Assembly: GCA_000827325.1 (NCBI GenBank)
Contig: KN832879.1
Span: forward strand, 62,001 to 126,000
Source: Oidiodendron maius Zn
Lineage: Eukaryota > Ascomycota > Leotiomycetes > Myxotrichaceae
DNA: 64,000 bases
Direction: 5' to 3'
Of the stretch, positions 23,649-34,100 are shown in pieces (the stretch's first letter is position 1; each line of letters begins with the position of its first letter). Both the position numbers and the translations under genes were made by a program. The notes beneath the pieces were generated by a model. That model was given only the letters and a program-made list of their open reading frames with translations. It did no database searches and had not been told where the DNA came from.

Positions 23649-26239
23649 ATGGCAATGGCATCACCAACCCCAATAGGATCTTCTCATTTCCCGTCGCTCT
23701 TCAGGCGGCCCTCCTCACGGCAGGCATATCAGCCTGCAGTCACTAGATCTCAGCATACCCGCACTGAATCGCAGCAGGAGACTCGCCCCCGCCAATACAC
23801 CCTGAACGACAGCTCCGACGACGAGATTCCCCAGCCGATGAAATTCAGTGCTCTCACAAAAGCTCTTCTCAATGATGAACCTTCTATAATTGATAAATCG
23901 CCTTCCAATTATTCTCGAAGCAGCCCTGGCCATGGTAGTCGCAGTGGAACACATCTAGCAGACAGGAACGCAGGACACGAGTCTCCAAACCCTTCGCGAG
24001 TATCCGCACAGGGGGGTCGCCTACATAGCCCATATGCTCGACGGGTGGTTCGACTGAGCGGGACTCCTGGGTCCTCATCTCTTAGAAAAGCATCATCCCT
24101 ATCAAGTGCCGTTCAAAAGAGCATGGAACAAACTGTCCCAAAGCCAGAAGACCCACTAGATCTCAATACGCCAGCCCAGGTGCCAAGAACGGTCCGAATC
24201 GCTAAAACATCTCCATCCAACAATGGTTTATCGGGTGGTTCATCCGAGAGGTTCTCGAATAGGACCGACTTGGTATCAACAAGAGACGAGAGGGTTGTTG
24301 AGTCCCAAGAGTGTCCTACAACGGCAGCAAAAGCACCAATAAGCAACCAAGTCTCGACAGTTGGACGCCCTAGATATGGCGAGGATATGCCATTGCCGGG
24401 CTCTATGCGCATGAAGAGGGTCAGCAAAGTCTCTGGGGCCTTTCTAAGTGGCCCTGCCCGGCGCGGGAGGAGACGTTTGGATGATGAGGAACAGAGTCCA
24501 TTGGAGGGACAAAGTGACGGACTGGAGGGTGGTTCTGGCCAAGAGCCACAAAATCAAGAATCACAAGCTCCTGAATCGCAAGAGCAAGATCGTCTCTCAT
24601 TTCAAGATCAGGAAGCGAATCGGGCATCGTTATATTCGTCAACATACCGGGATTTTGCCTCTGGAAGTCCTGTCAGCTCAAAAGATCTCATCAATTATAT
24701 ATTACGGTCGAATTCGCCACCTCCACCCACCCTTGCCAGCTCCCAAAGGCCATCTGCCATCAAGTCAGATGTACGACCTGCTGCTCAGCCATCATTCAAA
24801 GTTCCCGCGCCACGACTGGACCTACCTTCGACACATGATCAGGAGAATGAAGCTCCTCCCACATTCAAAAGAAATAAACAGGCTCCATTATTACATCTTG
24901 ACAAGCTTGAGAAGGTTCCTACCCGGGCACAGAGTATGGATCTAAGTGCTCTGCAAACCGCAACATCACCTGAGAGACGCCCGCTGGCACCAAGGAGCCA
25001 GAATACGCCCCGGAGGCCAGCACCGCCTCCTCCAAAGATGTCAATTCTCGAAACTGCAACAAGCACCGCAGGCGCAGCCACTACTTCACAAGCGAGCGGG
25101 AAGAAGAATAGGCTAAGGGTCAATGGCAAGCAATTCACACGGCTAGACTGTATTGGGCGTGGAGGAAGTTCACGGGTATACCGGGTCATGGCTGAGAACT
25201 CGAATTTCTTTGCCCTCAAGAGGGTATCCTTAGAGGACGCGGACGAGATGGCTGTGCGCGGTTTTAAAGGGGAGATTGACCTTCTCAAGAAACTGGAGAC
25301 CGTGGACAGGGTCATACGGCTGTATGACTATGAACTTAATGAAGAAAAGGGAACGCTGAGTGTCGTAAGTATCTCCTCGCAAACAATAATCCTCTGGTCC
25401 TAACACAACTCCAGCTCATGGAAATGGGAGAATTGGATATGAACAAGATCCTCGAGCTGCGACTAAAGTCCGATCATGCCAAGTTCGACGTCAGTTTTGT
25501 GCGACACTACTGGAAAGAGATGCTCGAGTGCCTGCAGGCGATCCACGAACACGACGTTGTCCACTCGGACCTGAAGCCACACAACTTCGTCCTCGTCAAG
25601 GGGCGTCTCAAGCTCATCGACTTCGGCATCGCAAACGCTATCCAGACAGACGAGACAGTCAACGTGCACCGTGACACGCAGATAGGCACACCTAACTACA
25701 TGTCTCCCGAGTCCCTCATGGACTCCAACGCCAAGTCCTCCGACTCCCGAGGCCGCATTGCACATAGCAACGAACCCAAGCTCATGAAGCTCGGGAAACC
25801 CAGCGACGTCTGGAGCTTGGGCTGCATTCTGTACCAGATGGTCTACGGCAAGGCACCCTTTGCGCACATCCAAAACCAGATGCAGCGCTGCCAGGCCATC
25901 ATAAACTTCAACTACGCCATCGAGTACCCCGCCACAGGCGTAGGCGGCGTGACGGTGCCCGCCAGCCTGATCCGAACGCTCAAGAAATGTCTGAATCGCG
26001 ATCAACACGCGCGGCCAACGGCAACAGAGCTATTGGATGAGAGAGATCCGTTCTTGAATCCTGTGGAGATGGACGACGACGCATTCCCTATGACGGAGGA
26101 GTTGCTGGGCAGGATACTCCAGAATGTCGCGCTGAAGTGCAAGGGGAAGAGTCCTACAGATGCCGAATTGCTTGTTACGTGGCCTAAGGGTTATCTGGCA
26201 AATCTGAGGCAGAAATTGAGGGATGGGCGGCCCTTGTAA
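23649..26239 (+). CDS. MPS1/TTK-type dual-specificity spindle-checkpoint kinase
   Basis: Two exons, 23649-25364 and 25415-26239, with a 50-bp intron (gtaagt...ccag), phase 0, 846 residues. The first 490 residues are polar, Ser/Pro/Gln-rich and probably disordered. The kinase domain spans about residues 495-790: glycine loop GRGGSSRVYR, VAIK-type lysine in FALKRV, catalytic loop VVHSDLKPHNF (HSD in place of HRD, as in MPS1/TTK), DFG in LIDFGIAN, activation segment with GTPNYMSPE, and SDVWSLGCILYQMVYG. The glycine-loop GGSS and the HSD are MPS1-family marks. MPS1 (Mph1 in fission yeast) phosphorylates kinetochore KNL1 MELT motifs and starts the spindle checkpoint. The long N-terminus would carry kinetochore targeting; no TPR is evident. 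Confidence 0.9.
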
Positions 26240-27853
26240 GATTTCACGAGGCATGTGAGAAAGTAGCACTGTTGGAAAATGGGTATATTGTCTTGTTTCC
26301 CTTCTTGGTTGGATCCGAGATATCGCAACGCTCTCATCGTTCCTGGTCATTAGCGGGCGCTATCACATCGTATTGTATTGGCGTTAGAGGGAGTTGGTGT
26401 TACTGTTTACTGTCATGACTTCTTTCTTCAGTCCTTCAACGTGTACATAGATACGAGGCGGATGTTTGCAGATACACCATCTTTAAAAAGAAAGACAGAC
26501 AGATCAAAAGGATGAGGCCTTTCTTGTTTCAAGAGCATAGAGAGAAATATCGAATAGAGAGTTAATCCATACCTCCCTTTTTCGCACAGATATTTGTGCA
26601 AATCTAATGTAATGAATGGAATGAAACCGTTCCGAATCATAACACCTACCAAAGTAGATTCTAACATATACTTTCCGGCCACAGGGAGCAAAGCAGTTTC
26701 ATTGCATTATCAAACCATCACGCTTTATGTATATTATTATTGGCACCTATAATCTTCTCTCGGCTTCAAGTTGAAAAATCCCCAAGTTTAAGCAAACTCG
26801 ATTTGTTCTGTTTCTATATAAAACCTTGCTGGAGCTGCAGTCGCATAAGACTTGTACTGCAATTTCAGTACACACGAGAGGGACAGTTAAACCAGTGACT
26901 GAAGTGGCAGCCTTCAATTGGCGACCAGGTTGCATCAAGTTCCCCGCCCAGATGCCCAAAAATAAATCAAATGCATGGATTAGTATAGGGTGGATGAGTA
27001 AAAGAATCCTTCACCGAGCGAGCATGAAAAAGTATGGACGTATTTTATCTCAAGAAATGTCTCATTTTTTACGTGTCCTTGCTACCTAGTTACCTCCCCA
27101 CCCCTTTCCCCTCCTTCCAATGTATGACTATATTTCATTCCTCCTTCAGTAGGCCGTGACAAATATTGCCAAATGCGTCCCTGATACGAAAACAGATGTT
27201 TATGCTATTGACTCAATCGGCTAGAGCGGGTATGCTGTCGGTGACCTATTCCGTCCACATTGCACGCCGTGCCATTCCCCTCCAAACCCCCTCAATATCA
27301 CTGGCACTGGTACTGGCATGTGGGTACGCACATTCAAGCTTATTTTGAGGACAAGACAATGTGAGCGTAACGCTGCAAACGGGATATGTGTGTCCTGAAT
27401 AGAGTATTCATATTCATTCCAAATGCATTCATCTTCCGAATGGAGATTCTGGTCTATCCTAAGGTGTTCCTGACCCTCAATAAGATCCTACCGCGCTCCA
27501 AACTCAATACTCAAAAGGTAGAAAAGATGTTCATACCCCAGATCCAAAAGAGAAACGTACAAAAACATAAATCCCCGGAGTAAACGAGCTCAGACTCAGC
27601 TGCAATTACCCCGTTGAGATATTCACCACAATGGAAAATTTGTTTATTTGAATGGTTCAGTTTATCATGACAATCCCCAGCTGTGTCTCACGGGCACTTC
27701 TCCCGCTCGCACCTCGTACCTCCCATTAGTCTTTCGTCAGGTCATTCAATGAGATGAGAAGAGGAAGAGAGATGGAAAAAAATGATGATGACGCCAGGGC
27801 TTGCTAATTCAACAGTATATGGTCTCTCTTTTTATCTTACCACAGTTTCTGGT
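26240..27853. other. Intergenic region between convergent genes
   Basis: The 3' sides of the kinase and the minus-strand C2H2 gene. Scattered frames of 60-90 residues show no recognisable domain. Nothing else is seen. Confidence 0.4.
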
Positions 27854-30394
27854 TTACTGTGGTGCGTAGCTACTGAACTGGTCCTCTGATGACCAGTCCA
27901 TCATAGCCACTGGGTTGTGGCCTTGCGTGGCAGCCTGGGTCGTCGCGGCGTAGAAATCCAGTAGCTCCTGGGCAGTAGTACCCGGAAACAAGCTAACGGG
28001 CTTCGGGATCTCACCAAAGAAGACGCTAGGCGCGGAGCTGGTGACAGTGCCGCTGTTCGAAGAGGGGAACAGCTGGAAGTCGGTGGCTCCGAGGCGCTGA
28101 GGACCCTGTGGGAGGAAGTCCTCGAAGCCCTCGTCCATGTCTTGGAGGGACGTGGGGCTGTAGAGCATGTGATTCCCGTGTCCAAGGGGCGAGATGTGAG
28201 GGATGGAATTTTGAGTCAGAGGGATAGAGGTCTTGAAGGTCTGGTTCTCGAGTTGTTGGAACACCTCGTGATTGGGTGTTGGGATCTGTGCCCTGGCGCT
28301 ATACAGGTCTTCGTTGTCGTACAGATTGAAGTCGACGCCATTGCCGAACTCAGGAAAGGTCTCCTGAAACGTGTCCTGGGCGGTCAAGGTATTGTTGACA
28401 TACGGAGAGTGGTTGGAGCTAGACTGGTTGAAGTCCGTCGAAGACGGGGAGAAGTCCAGCGCAGGGGGGGGGAACATGGCGATGTCGGAGTCACTGTTGT
28501 ACTCGGGGAAATTAATCTGGTTCTGTGGATCGATCATGACATTTCGGTCCCATGTCATCTCCCAGTCGTCCTCAGGAGTGTTGACAACCTGACCATCGCT
28601 GGACGGGGTTTGGATATTGGTGGTCTGCGGGGTGGGCAGGCCGTGGTTGTTGCCCTGCTCCTCGACCGACGTCTCCTTGTTCTTCCCGATGTTCTTGGAG
28701 CGGACGTACTCCCAGCCGTGGGCCTTCTCCATGTGCTGCTTGCAATTGGACTCGCGTTTGGAGCGGTACGGGCAAGGCTTGAAGTGGCACTCGAAGAGGG
28801 CTGGGGCGGCAGAGTGCTTGTCATTGTGATGACGGTCCATCTCCTTCTCGGTGGGCCAGCCGTACTCGTGGTACTTGCAGGTGGCAACGGGGCACTTCCA
28901 TGGGCGGGAGTGCGTCTTCTCGTGCTTGGTGAGGTCACAAGGACGCTTGAACTCCTTGTCGCAGCCTGGAGCACGACACTTCTTGGGCGCCAGCTCAGCC
29001 GCGGACGCCGAGCGCTTGCGGCGAGCCATTGATCGTAGGATGGCCTCGTCGTCCTCGAGCTCCTGGCTCAGGGAGCGCTTGAAGTGCACTGCGCCCTTAT
29101 TGTCTTCGTCCATGTCGACAGGCATTCCGGTGGCGATGGAGATAGCCTTGCCGTCGTTGCCCACGCGGACGAGCTCAGCGGGGCGGCCGTTCTTGGTGAG
29201 GCCACCGTGAAGCTTGATCTCGTCGGTGCTGGAGAAATATGTTAACATATATAGCCCGCGGTGAGTCAGGGCGGGGGTGGGCGAGGGGGCATACGATTTG
29301 GGGTCAGCGTCATCCAACTGCTCGCCGTTGGCTTCCTTCTCCTTGGCCGCTTGGACCTGCTGAGCGTACTGCTTGATTTGGTCAACGAGATCGACAAAGT
29401 AGCCGCTGGTGTATGGGCGGTCTGAGGGGCGGGTCTGTTCGCGATCGCTGAGGAAGTCGACGGTCGCTTGAATGCAGTAGATAGAGGTGAGGCAGAATTC
29501 CAGGTACAGGGCGGCGGTCTTGGCCCTCTCCTTGAGACGCGCAAACGCGTGAGCAACACCCCCCGCTACATCTTCGTAGGGGAGAGAACTTACTGGAGCC
29601 ATGAATACCAAGGTCTTCTCGAGGTCCCGCAGGCACACGATCTCCTTCTCGTGGATCCTTCTAGGGCAGTCGCGGACAATAGGGTGGAAGTCCTTCAGGG
29701 CGGGGTTGGCGAGCAGTGGTCGCAGGATATGCTCTCGAATGCGGTTGGTGGCACGCGTGCTGAGGGCGGGCGTGCCTTTGACGTTGGAGGCCGCCGAGCG
29801 GGTGATTGCTGAAGCGGTGACAGTCTTGGTCTCCGTTTTGCCGCCATCTTGAGGCTTGCCCGAGGCCGACTCGATTGAGGACCCGAGGGCGCTGTCACTA
29901 AAGCGAGAGGGGCGACGGCTGATGCGCGGGCGCAGGCCGGCACGGCCGGCGCTGGCCTCCTTCTTTATGGCAGAGTCCATGATGGGACCGTACGACTGGT
30001 TGCCGACGGTGTGGTTGAGGACGCCGCGCGGGACGGGGTCGGCCTCGTCGCGGAAGGTTGGTCTGGCAGAGGAGGAGGAGTCGGTGGCAGCGAGGCCACG
30101 ATCAATGTCTCCAAGGGTCAAGGCAACGCGACGCTTGTGGGCATCGACGACATCATCAAGGGTCGACTGGGCGCGGCGGGGAGGGGAGGGCACGCGCAGG
30201 TGATATGGGAGCGAGTGTTCAGTTGTGGTTGCTGTCGTTGCTGAAGACGACGATGAAGAAGAAGATGAAGAAGAAGAGGGAGCGTGGAAGGTTGCTCCCT
30301 TGCGGAGGGACATGGTGGTCTTAACAGTGGCCGACGAGGGAGTCACGGCCGCAGAGGAGGACTTGTTGGAGCGGCGCGGATGGCTGAGGGACAT
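27854..30394 (-). CDS. C2H2 zinc-finger transcription factor
   Basis: Read from ATG 30394 (MSLSHPRRSNKSS); the frame is open up to ATG 30628 but the extra 78 residues look like 5' leader. Two stretches behave as introns that keep the frame: 29593-29531 (gtaagt...caag, 63 bp) and 29294-29229 (gtatgc...ccag, 66 bp). Removing them gives about 803 residues. Order: Ser/Thr-rich N-terminus with a poly-Ser run, a conserved middle helical domain (DFHPIVRDCPRRIHEKEIVC onward), then a zinc-finger block at about 28985-28705 with CRAPGCDKEFKRPCDLTKHE, HEYGWPTEKEMDRHHNDKH and CPYRSKRESNCKQHMEKAHG. The C-terminus is acidic and Gln/Asn-rich, a probable activation region. The family is widespread in filamentous ascomycetes; I do not recognise a named orthologue. 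Confidence 0.85.
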   Translation of the reverse strand: MSLSHPRRSNKSSSAAVTPSSATVKTTMSLRKGATFHAPSSSSSSSSSSSSATTATTTEHSLPYHLRVPSPPRRAQSTLDDVVDAHKRRVALTLGDIDRGLAATDSSSSARPTFRDEADPVPRGVLNHTVGNQSYGPIMDSAIKKEASAGRAGLRPRISRRPSRFSDSALGSSIESASGKPQDGGKTETKTVTASAITRSAASNVKGTPALSTRATNRIREHILRPLLANPALKDFHPIVRDCPRRIHEKEIVCLRDLEKTLVFMAPVSSLPYEDVAGGVAHAFARLKERAKTAALYLEFCLTSIYCIQATVDFLSDREQTRPSDRPYTSGYFVDLVDQIKQYAQQVQAAKEKEANGEQLDDADPKSYAPSPTPALTHRGLYMLTYFSSTDEIKLHGGLTKNGRPAELVRVGNDGKAISIATGMPVDMDEDNKGAVHFKRSLSQELEDDEAILRSMARRKRSASAAELAPKKCRAPGCDKEFKRPCDLTKHEKTHSRPWKCPVATCKYHEYGWPTEKEMDRHHNDKHSAAPALFECHFKPCPYRSKRESNCKQHMEKAHGWEYVRSKNIGKNKETSVEEQGNNHGLPTPQTTNIQTPSSDGQVVNTPEDDWEMTWDRNVMIDPQNQINFPEYNSDSDIAMFPPPALDFSPSSTDFNQSSSNHSPYVNNTLTAQDTFQETFPEFGNGVDFNLYDNEDLYSARAQIPTPNHEVFQQLENQTFKTSIPLTQNSIPHISPLGHGNHMLYSPTSLQDMDEGFEDFLPQGPQRLGATDFQLFPSSNSGTVTSSAPSVFFGEIPKPVSLFPGTTAQELLDFYAATTQAATQGHNPVAMMDWSSEDQFSSYAPQ

Positions 30395-32631
30395 GATGCC
30401 GGGGGCGTTGTGAGTGGTCCCCACAGAGTCTGATAATGGCAGGACTGGGATGTCACTGGTTAGCCTTTGCTTTCTGGCAGTCCGGGCGTGAGTCACTAGG
30501 AAGATGGTTGGACAGTTGAGTCCTGAGAGCCTTGTCTTGGGGGTGTTCATGCACTGCCGGATTGGGAAGATGCAGTCTTGGAGGTGAAGCTGTGGGAAGG
30601 ACAGATCACAGACGGCAGCACAGAGCAAGACCCCTCAAGATTGCGGGACAGACAGGACAGATATGTGTTTTGCAGTCGGGAGGCAGGACGAACCCCCTCG
30701 AGACTGAGGAGAAAGAAGGGCCAAGGGGACCTACGTGACCAGTCCAGCGCGAGGCAGACGGGAGCCTCGGAGCAGGTGAGCAGCCAGGCGGAGAGCCTCG
30801 AGGGTGGCGGGAGACGAAGGGCGTAGAAAGCAATGGCCCGAGGACAGGAAGAGCGCGAGGAATGAAGCTGTTGATCAAGCTGAAGAAGAGATGAAAAGAA
30901 GAACAAGAGGAAGAGGGCGCGAGAAGTGAGAGTGAATGGGAGAGAATCGAGTCGTTCGGTGACGGGCGGACGTTCGAAGGGCGACTCCAGGCAGCAGCAG
31001 TTGGACAATCAGGCGCTAAGCCGCGGAGGGGTTAGCGAGGGCTGACCACCAGGCGGAAGCTGGAATAGTAGATCTGCGGTAATTCGCGAGGTATTCGCTG
31101 TATTCCACAGCCATCGCGGAAACAGCACTACGGAATATGCAAGGCAGGCCAATCATGTCGCGGTAGATATGTAAACCTGCCTGTATTTCCTCCGTATTTC
31201 TCCTCGCACAATAGTCCTTGATTACCCATCATAAGACGGCCCAACCATCCTCCCGCGTCTCGTTTCCCCGAGTCTCAGCCACACTGTGAGTCTCCGACCA
31301 GTGATGGAACCGTCGCACCGTCCATACGATGTGACCAAACGGCCCTTTCGCAGAGGAGAACCAGGACGTGCGCACTGCACTGAAGGAGAGATAGCTCGTC
31401 GCGCGTATCGATCCCTTTCCCGCTTTACGAGGAGGCCCACGACGACCACATCCAGGCACAGGAATGGCACCCGCCTTCATAGGACTCGATGGTGATGCCT
31501 ACCAGGAATTACCTCTGTCTCTATACTTAGACACAACGACCACGCACATTCACCCCCTTCTCGCCCGCTCTGCAGTATCCTGCAGTTATTCCCGCATCGC
31601 AGAGGGTCGTCTCCTTATGCGGCAGCCGATACGAAACTCGGTGTCTCCTAGCCCTACCCACCCCTCGTACCTCGCCCAGTGACCTCATAGCCATGCGCCA
31701 TTTTTTAAATTTCCGCCGCGACCAGACTCCCGACCCGGAGGGGCCCAGACACCGCCGCCCATGCCGGCAATGCCATGAGAAAGAGAAGCAGAAGGAAGCA
31801 GGAATCCTTCCCCTGCGAGGCTGTGCAAGACCGTACCCCCGCGCTAAACCGTTTCAGGCTCGCTCTTGTGCCGCTCGCGGGAGGACACGGAGAGGGAATT
31901 GGATTAGGTCAGCCCTGATTAATGACGTTGATGTGCCTTACTGGTGCACAGTACGAGCGCGGCACAGGAGCCATTCCTTGGTTGTGGCCCTTTCTTAGGC
32001 TTTAATTAATTAAATGGTGGTTGTATATTCAGTCACAGGTTAAGAGGGTAGATATACTGTAGAGCGATTAACTCGCAAGTCCGATCAATTCGCTTATCCA
32101 AATCGTTAAACATTGATTTTAAGAATATACCAGATCCACTTACTGTAAATATATACGCCTCGTCAAGTGGGGTCAGGATTGAAAGAACGTTAAAAGAGCT
32201 TCAGCCTTGAAACTGAAGTCCGGTGGGGAAGCCAATAAAATCGACTTCATTATTTAGTTTGGAAACGTCAGCACGCAAACTGAGCCTGACTCGCCGCTTC
32301 ACACTCTTTTCGATAAAGGCTAAAGCACATCCTCAAAGAGCTTGGGCCTGCATCCTTTCTTTTCAATGTGGGGTGCCTAGAAAACGTTCGCTGCTAGACC
32401 GTTCATAGCCATAGCCGAATTGGGATATACATCATGTGATCTCGCACCCCGCGCGTCAGAGAGCGCGTCGGCCTGGAAAAGGATTGGATATCAACGACCC
32501 TCTTGACATTTCCGCTCCATCTAATCCAGAACATCTCAACCGTTCATATCTAGTGGTACGTATATTCCGTTGTTTCTCCTTAACTGTGGCTCCTTGTTTT
32601 ATCTCCTTTCAATTCTCGTTCTTCTTGTCTT

Positions 32632-32674
<43 letters not shown>

Positions 32675-32843
32675 NNNNNNNNNNNNNNNNNNNNNNNNNN
32701 NNNNNNNNNNNNNNNNNNNNNNNNNNNNNNNNNNNNNNNNNNNNNNNNNNNNNNNNNNNNNNNNNNNNNNNNNNNNNNNNNNNNNNNNNNNNNNNNNNNN
32801 NNNNNNNNNNNNNNNNNNNNNNNNNNNNNNNNNNNNNNNNNNC

Positions 32844-32890
<47 letters not shown>

Positions 32891-33053
32891 CTCCACTTCT
32901 TTCTTCCTTTTTATTCATCAGGTTCCATATTCTTCATTATTCCTGTTCTTCCTCGAGCTGAGCTCTCGATTCCCGTTCTCCTTCAAAGAATATTATTACG
33001 ATCTCTTCATCGACATATATCTCATATCTCAACACCAAGACATCACCTACGAT
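30395..33053. other. Long intergenic region between divergent genes
   Basis: Holds the 5' leader and promoter of the C2H2 gene (left) and of the secreted-protein gene (right). About 30600-31700 is GC-rich with many short frames on both strands, none domain-like. About 31990-32400 shifts abruptly to AT-rich sequence, which may mark old repeat material. The right end contains the interrupted (CT)n tract listed separately. Confidence 0.4.
32637..32886. repeat. (CT)n microsatellite interrupted by a 168-base assembly gap
   Basis: A (CT)n run of about 40 bases up to 32674 is followed by N at 32675-32842 and then another (CT)n run to about 32886. The gap is therefore a collapsed or unresolved dinucleotide tract. 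The tract is in the presumed 5' leader of the gene at 33054. Open frames that cross it (poly Leu-Ser or Arg-Glu) are artefacts. The gap size in the assembly need not equal the true length. Confidence 0.95.
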
Positions 33054-33761
33054 ATGCGCCTCAGTCACTTCCTCCCCCTCCTCTTCTCTCTCGCAACCCG
33101 CGCACTTCCATCTCCCAATCTCTCCTTCCATACCATACCCCTCTCCTCCTCCCTCGTTCCACGCACGTCCACCGAACCTACCGCCCTCTCTATCCTCCTC
33201 ACCATCGCCCCCTCTTCAACCACCTGCTCCTCCGCCCCCGTGCCCTCCGAATGCTCCACCGCCGCCAACGCCGCGCCGTACCTCATCAGCGCTATGTCGG
33301 CCTACAACGTCACCTACCCCTCCGAACTCTCCGCCCTCCTCTCCCTCGTCGCCTACGAGACCGCCAACTTCCAATATAACACGAACCACTTCCCCGCCCC
33401 CGGCCGTCCAGGTCAGGGAACGCGGAACATGCAGATGGCGCAATATAATCTTCTCTACGCGCGCTCGATCCCGGAATTAACCGACAGCGTAAATGCAATT
33501 ACCACGTCGGACAGTGTGGATGGATTGAGTGATGATGAGCTTAATGCGATTCGCGCTGTAGTCTTGCCAGATGCGTATTCCTGGGGAAGCGCGGCGTGGT
33601 TTTTGACGACTCAGTGTGGGCAGGACGTGAGGACGGCGCTACAGGCCGGTGGGGAGAGTGGGTGGGAGGGGTATTTGGGGTGCGTGGGGACACAGGCAAC
33701 AGATGATAGGAAGGAGGTTTGGGAGAGAGCGAATCAGGCTTTTGGAATTACGAGTTCATGA
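33054..33761 (+). CDS. Uncharacterised fungal secreted protein
   Basis: I start at ATG 33054 because it opens a clean signal peptide (MRLSHFLPLLFSLATRALPS); the frame further upstream runs through the (CT)n tract and gap. The protein is 235 residues and intact. The mature part has four cysteines (TCSSAPVPSEC near residue 65, QCGQDV near 190, LGCVGT near 210), enough for two disulfides. A conserved-looking core reads LLSLVAYETANFQYNTNHFP then GQGTRNMQMAQYNLLYARSI. This core recurs in secreted proteins of many ascomycetes of unknown function; the compact helical pattern and the active-site-like Glu (YETANF) could suggest a lysozyme-like fold, but that is speculation. It is probably extracellular. 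Confidence 0.75.
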   Translation: MRLSHFLPLLFSLATRALPSPNLSFHTIPLSSSLVPRTSTEPTALSILLTIAPSSTTCSSAPVPSECSTAANAAPYLISAMSAYNVTYPSELSALLSLVAYETANFQYNTNHFPAPGRPGQGTRNMQMAQYNLLYARSIPELTDSVNAITTSDSVDGLSDDELNAIRAVVLPDAYSWGSAAWFLTTQCGQDVRTALQAGGESGWEGYLGCVGTQATDDRKEVWERANQAFGITSS

Positions 33762-34100
33762 GCGGAGGGACTGAAAGGGGATGGAGATGAAGTGGGGAGG
33801 AGAGGCTCTTTGCGGGCGAAGAGACGGTGATTTATGACGTGTTGTAGTTTGGGGGGGATGGATAGAAGCGTGGAGTTTGGAAGGGAGTTAGGAGGGTTGA
33901 TATATTCTGCATTTTCTAGTAGTACATGAATAAATGTACAATTGACTTTAATCTTTCGCGTTACGAGAAGTGTACCACCAGCACTTATACCAGCATGTGT
34001 CTCCAGAAACAAGAATCTCCCAGCCCTAAGTCTATCTAATCATTAAAACGCCCAATTCTCTACTCCTCATTGTTATCATCATTACGCGTTTCTCTTCCCT
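33762..34100. other. Short intergenic region between convergent genes
   Basis: Only 3' flanks of the secreted-protein gene and the HECT_2-like gene are seen. Confidence 0.4.

Noticed and set aside
25463-26008. 181-codon minus-strand frame within the kinase domain
   Set aside because: Antisense shadow of the MPS1-type kinase, whose motifs are all on plus.
28142-29032. 296-codon plus-strand frame antisense to the C2H2 gene
   Set aside because: Shadow of a GC-rich coding region; the minus strand has clear zinc fingers and the plus frame has no domain.
32436-33380. Long plus- and minus-strand frames that cross the N gap
   Set aside because: They translate (CT)n as Leu-Ser or Arg-Glu repeats and unknown residues; the real start is the signal-peptide ATG at 33054.
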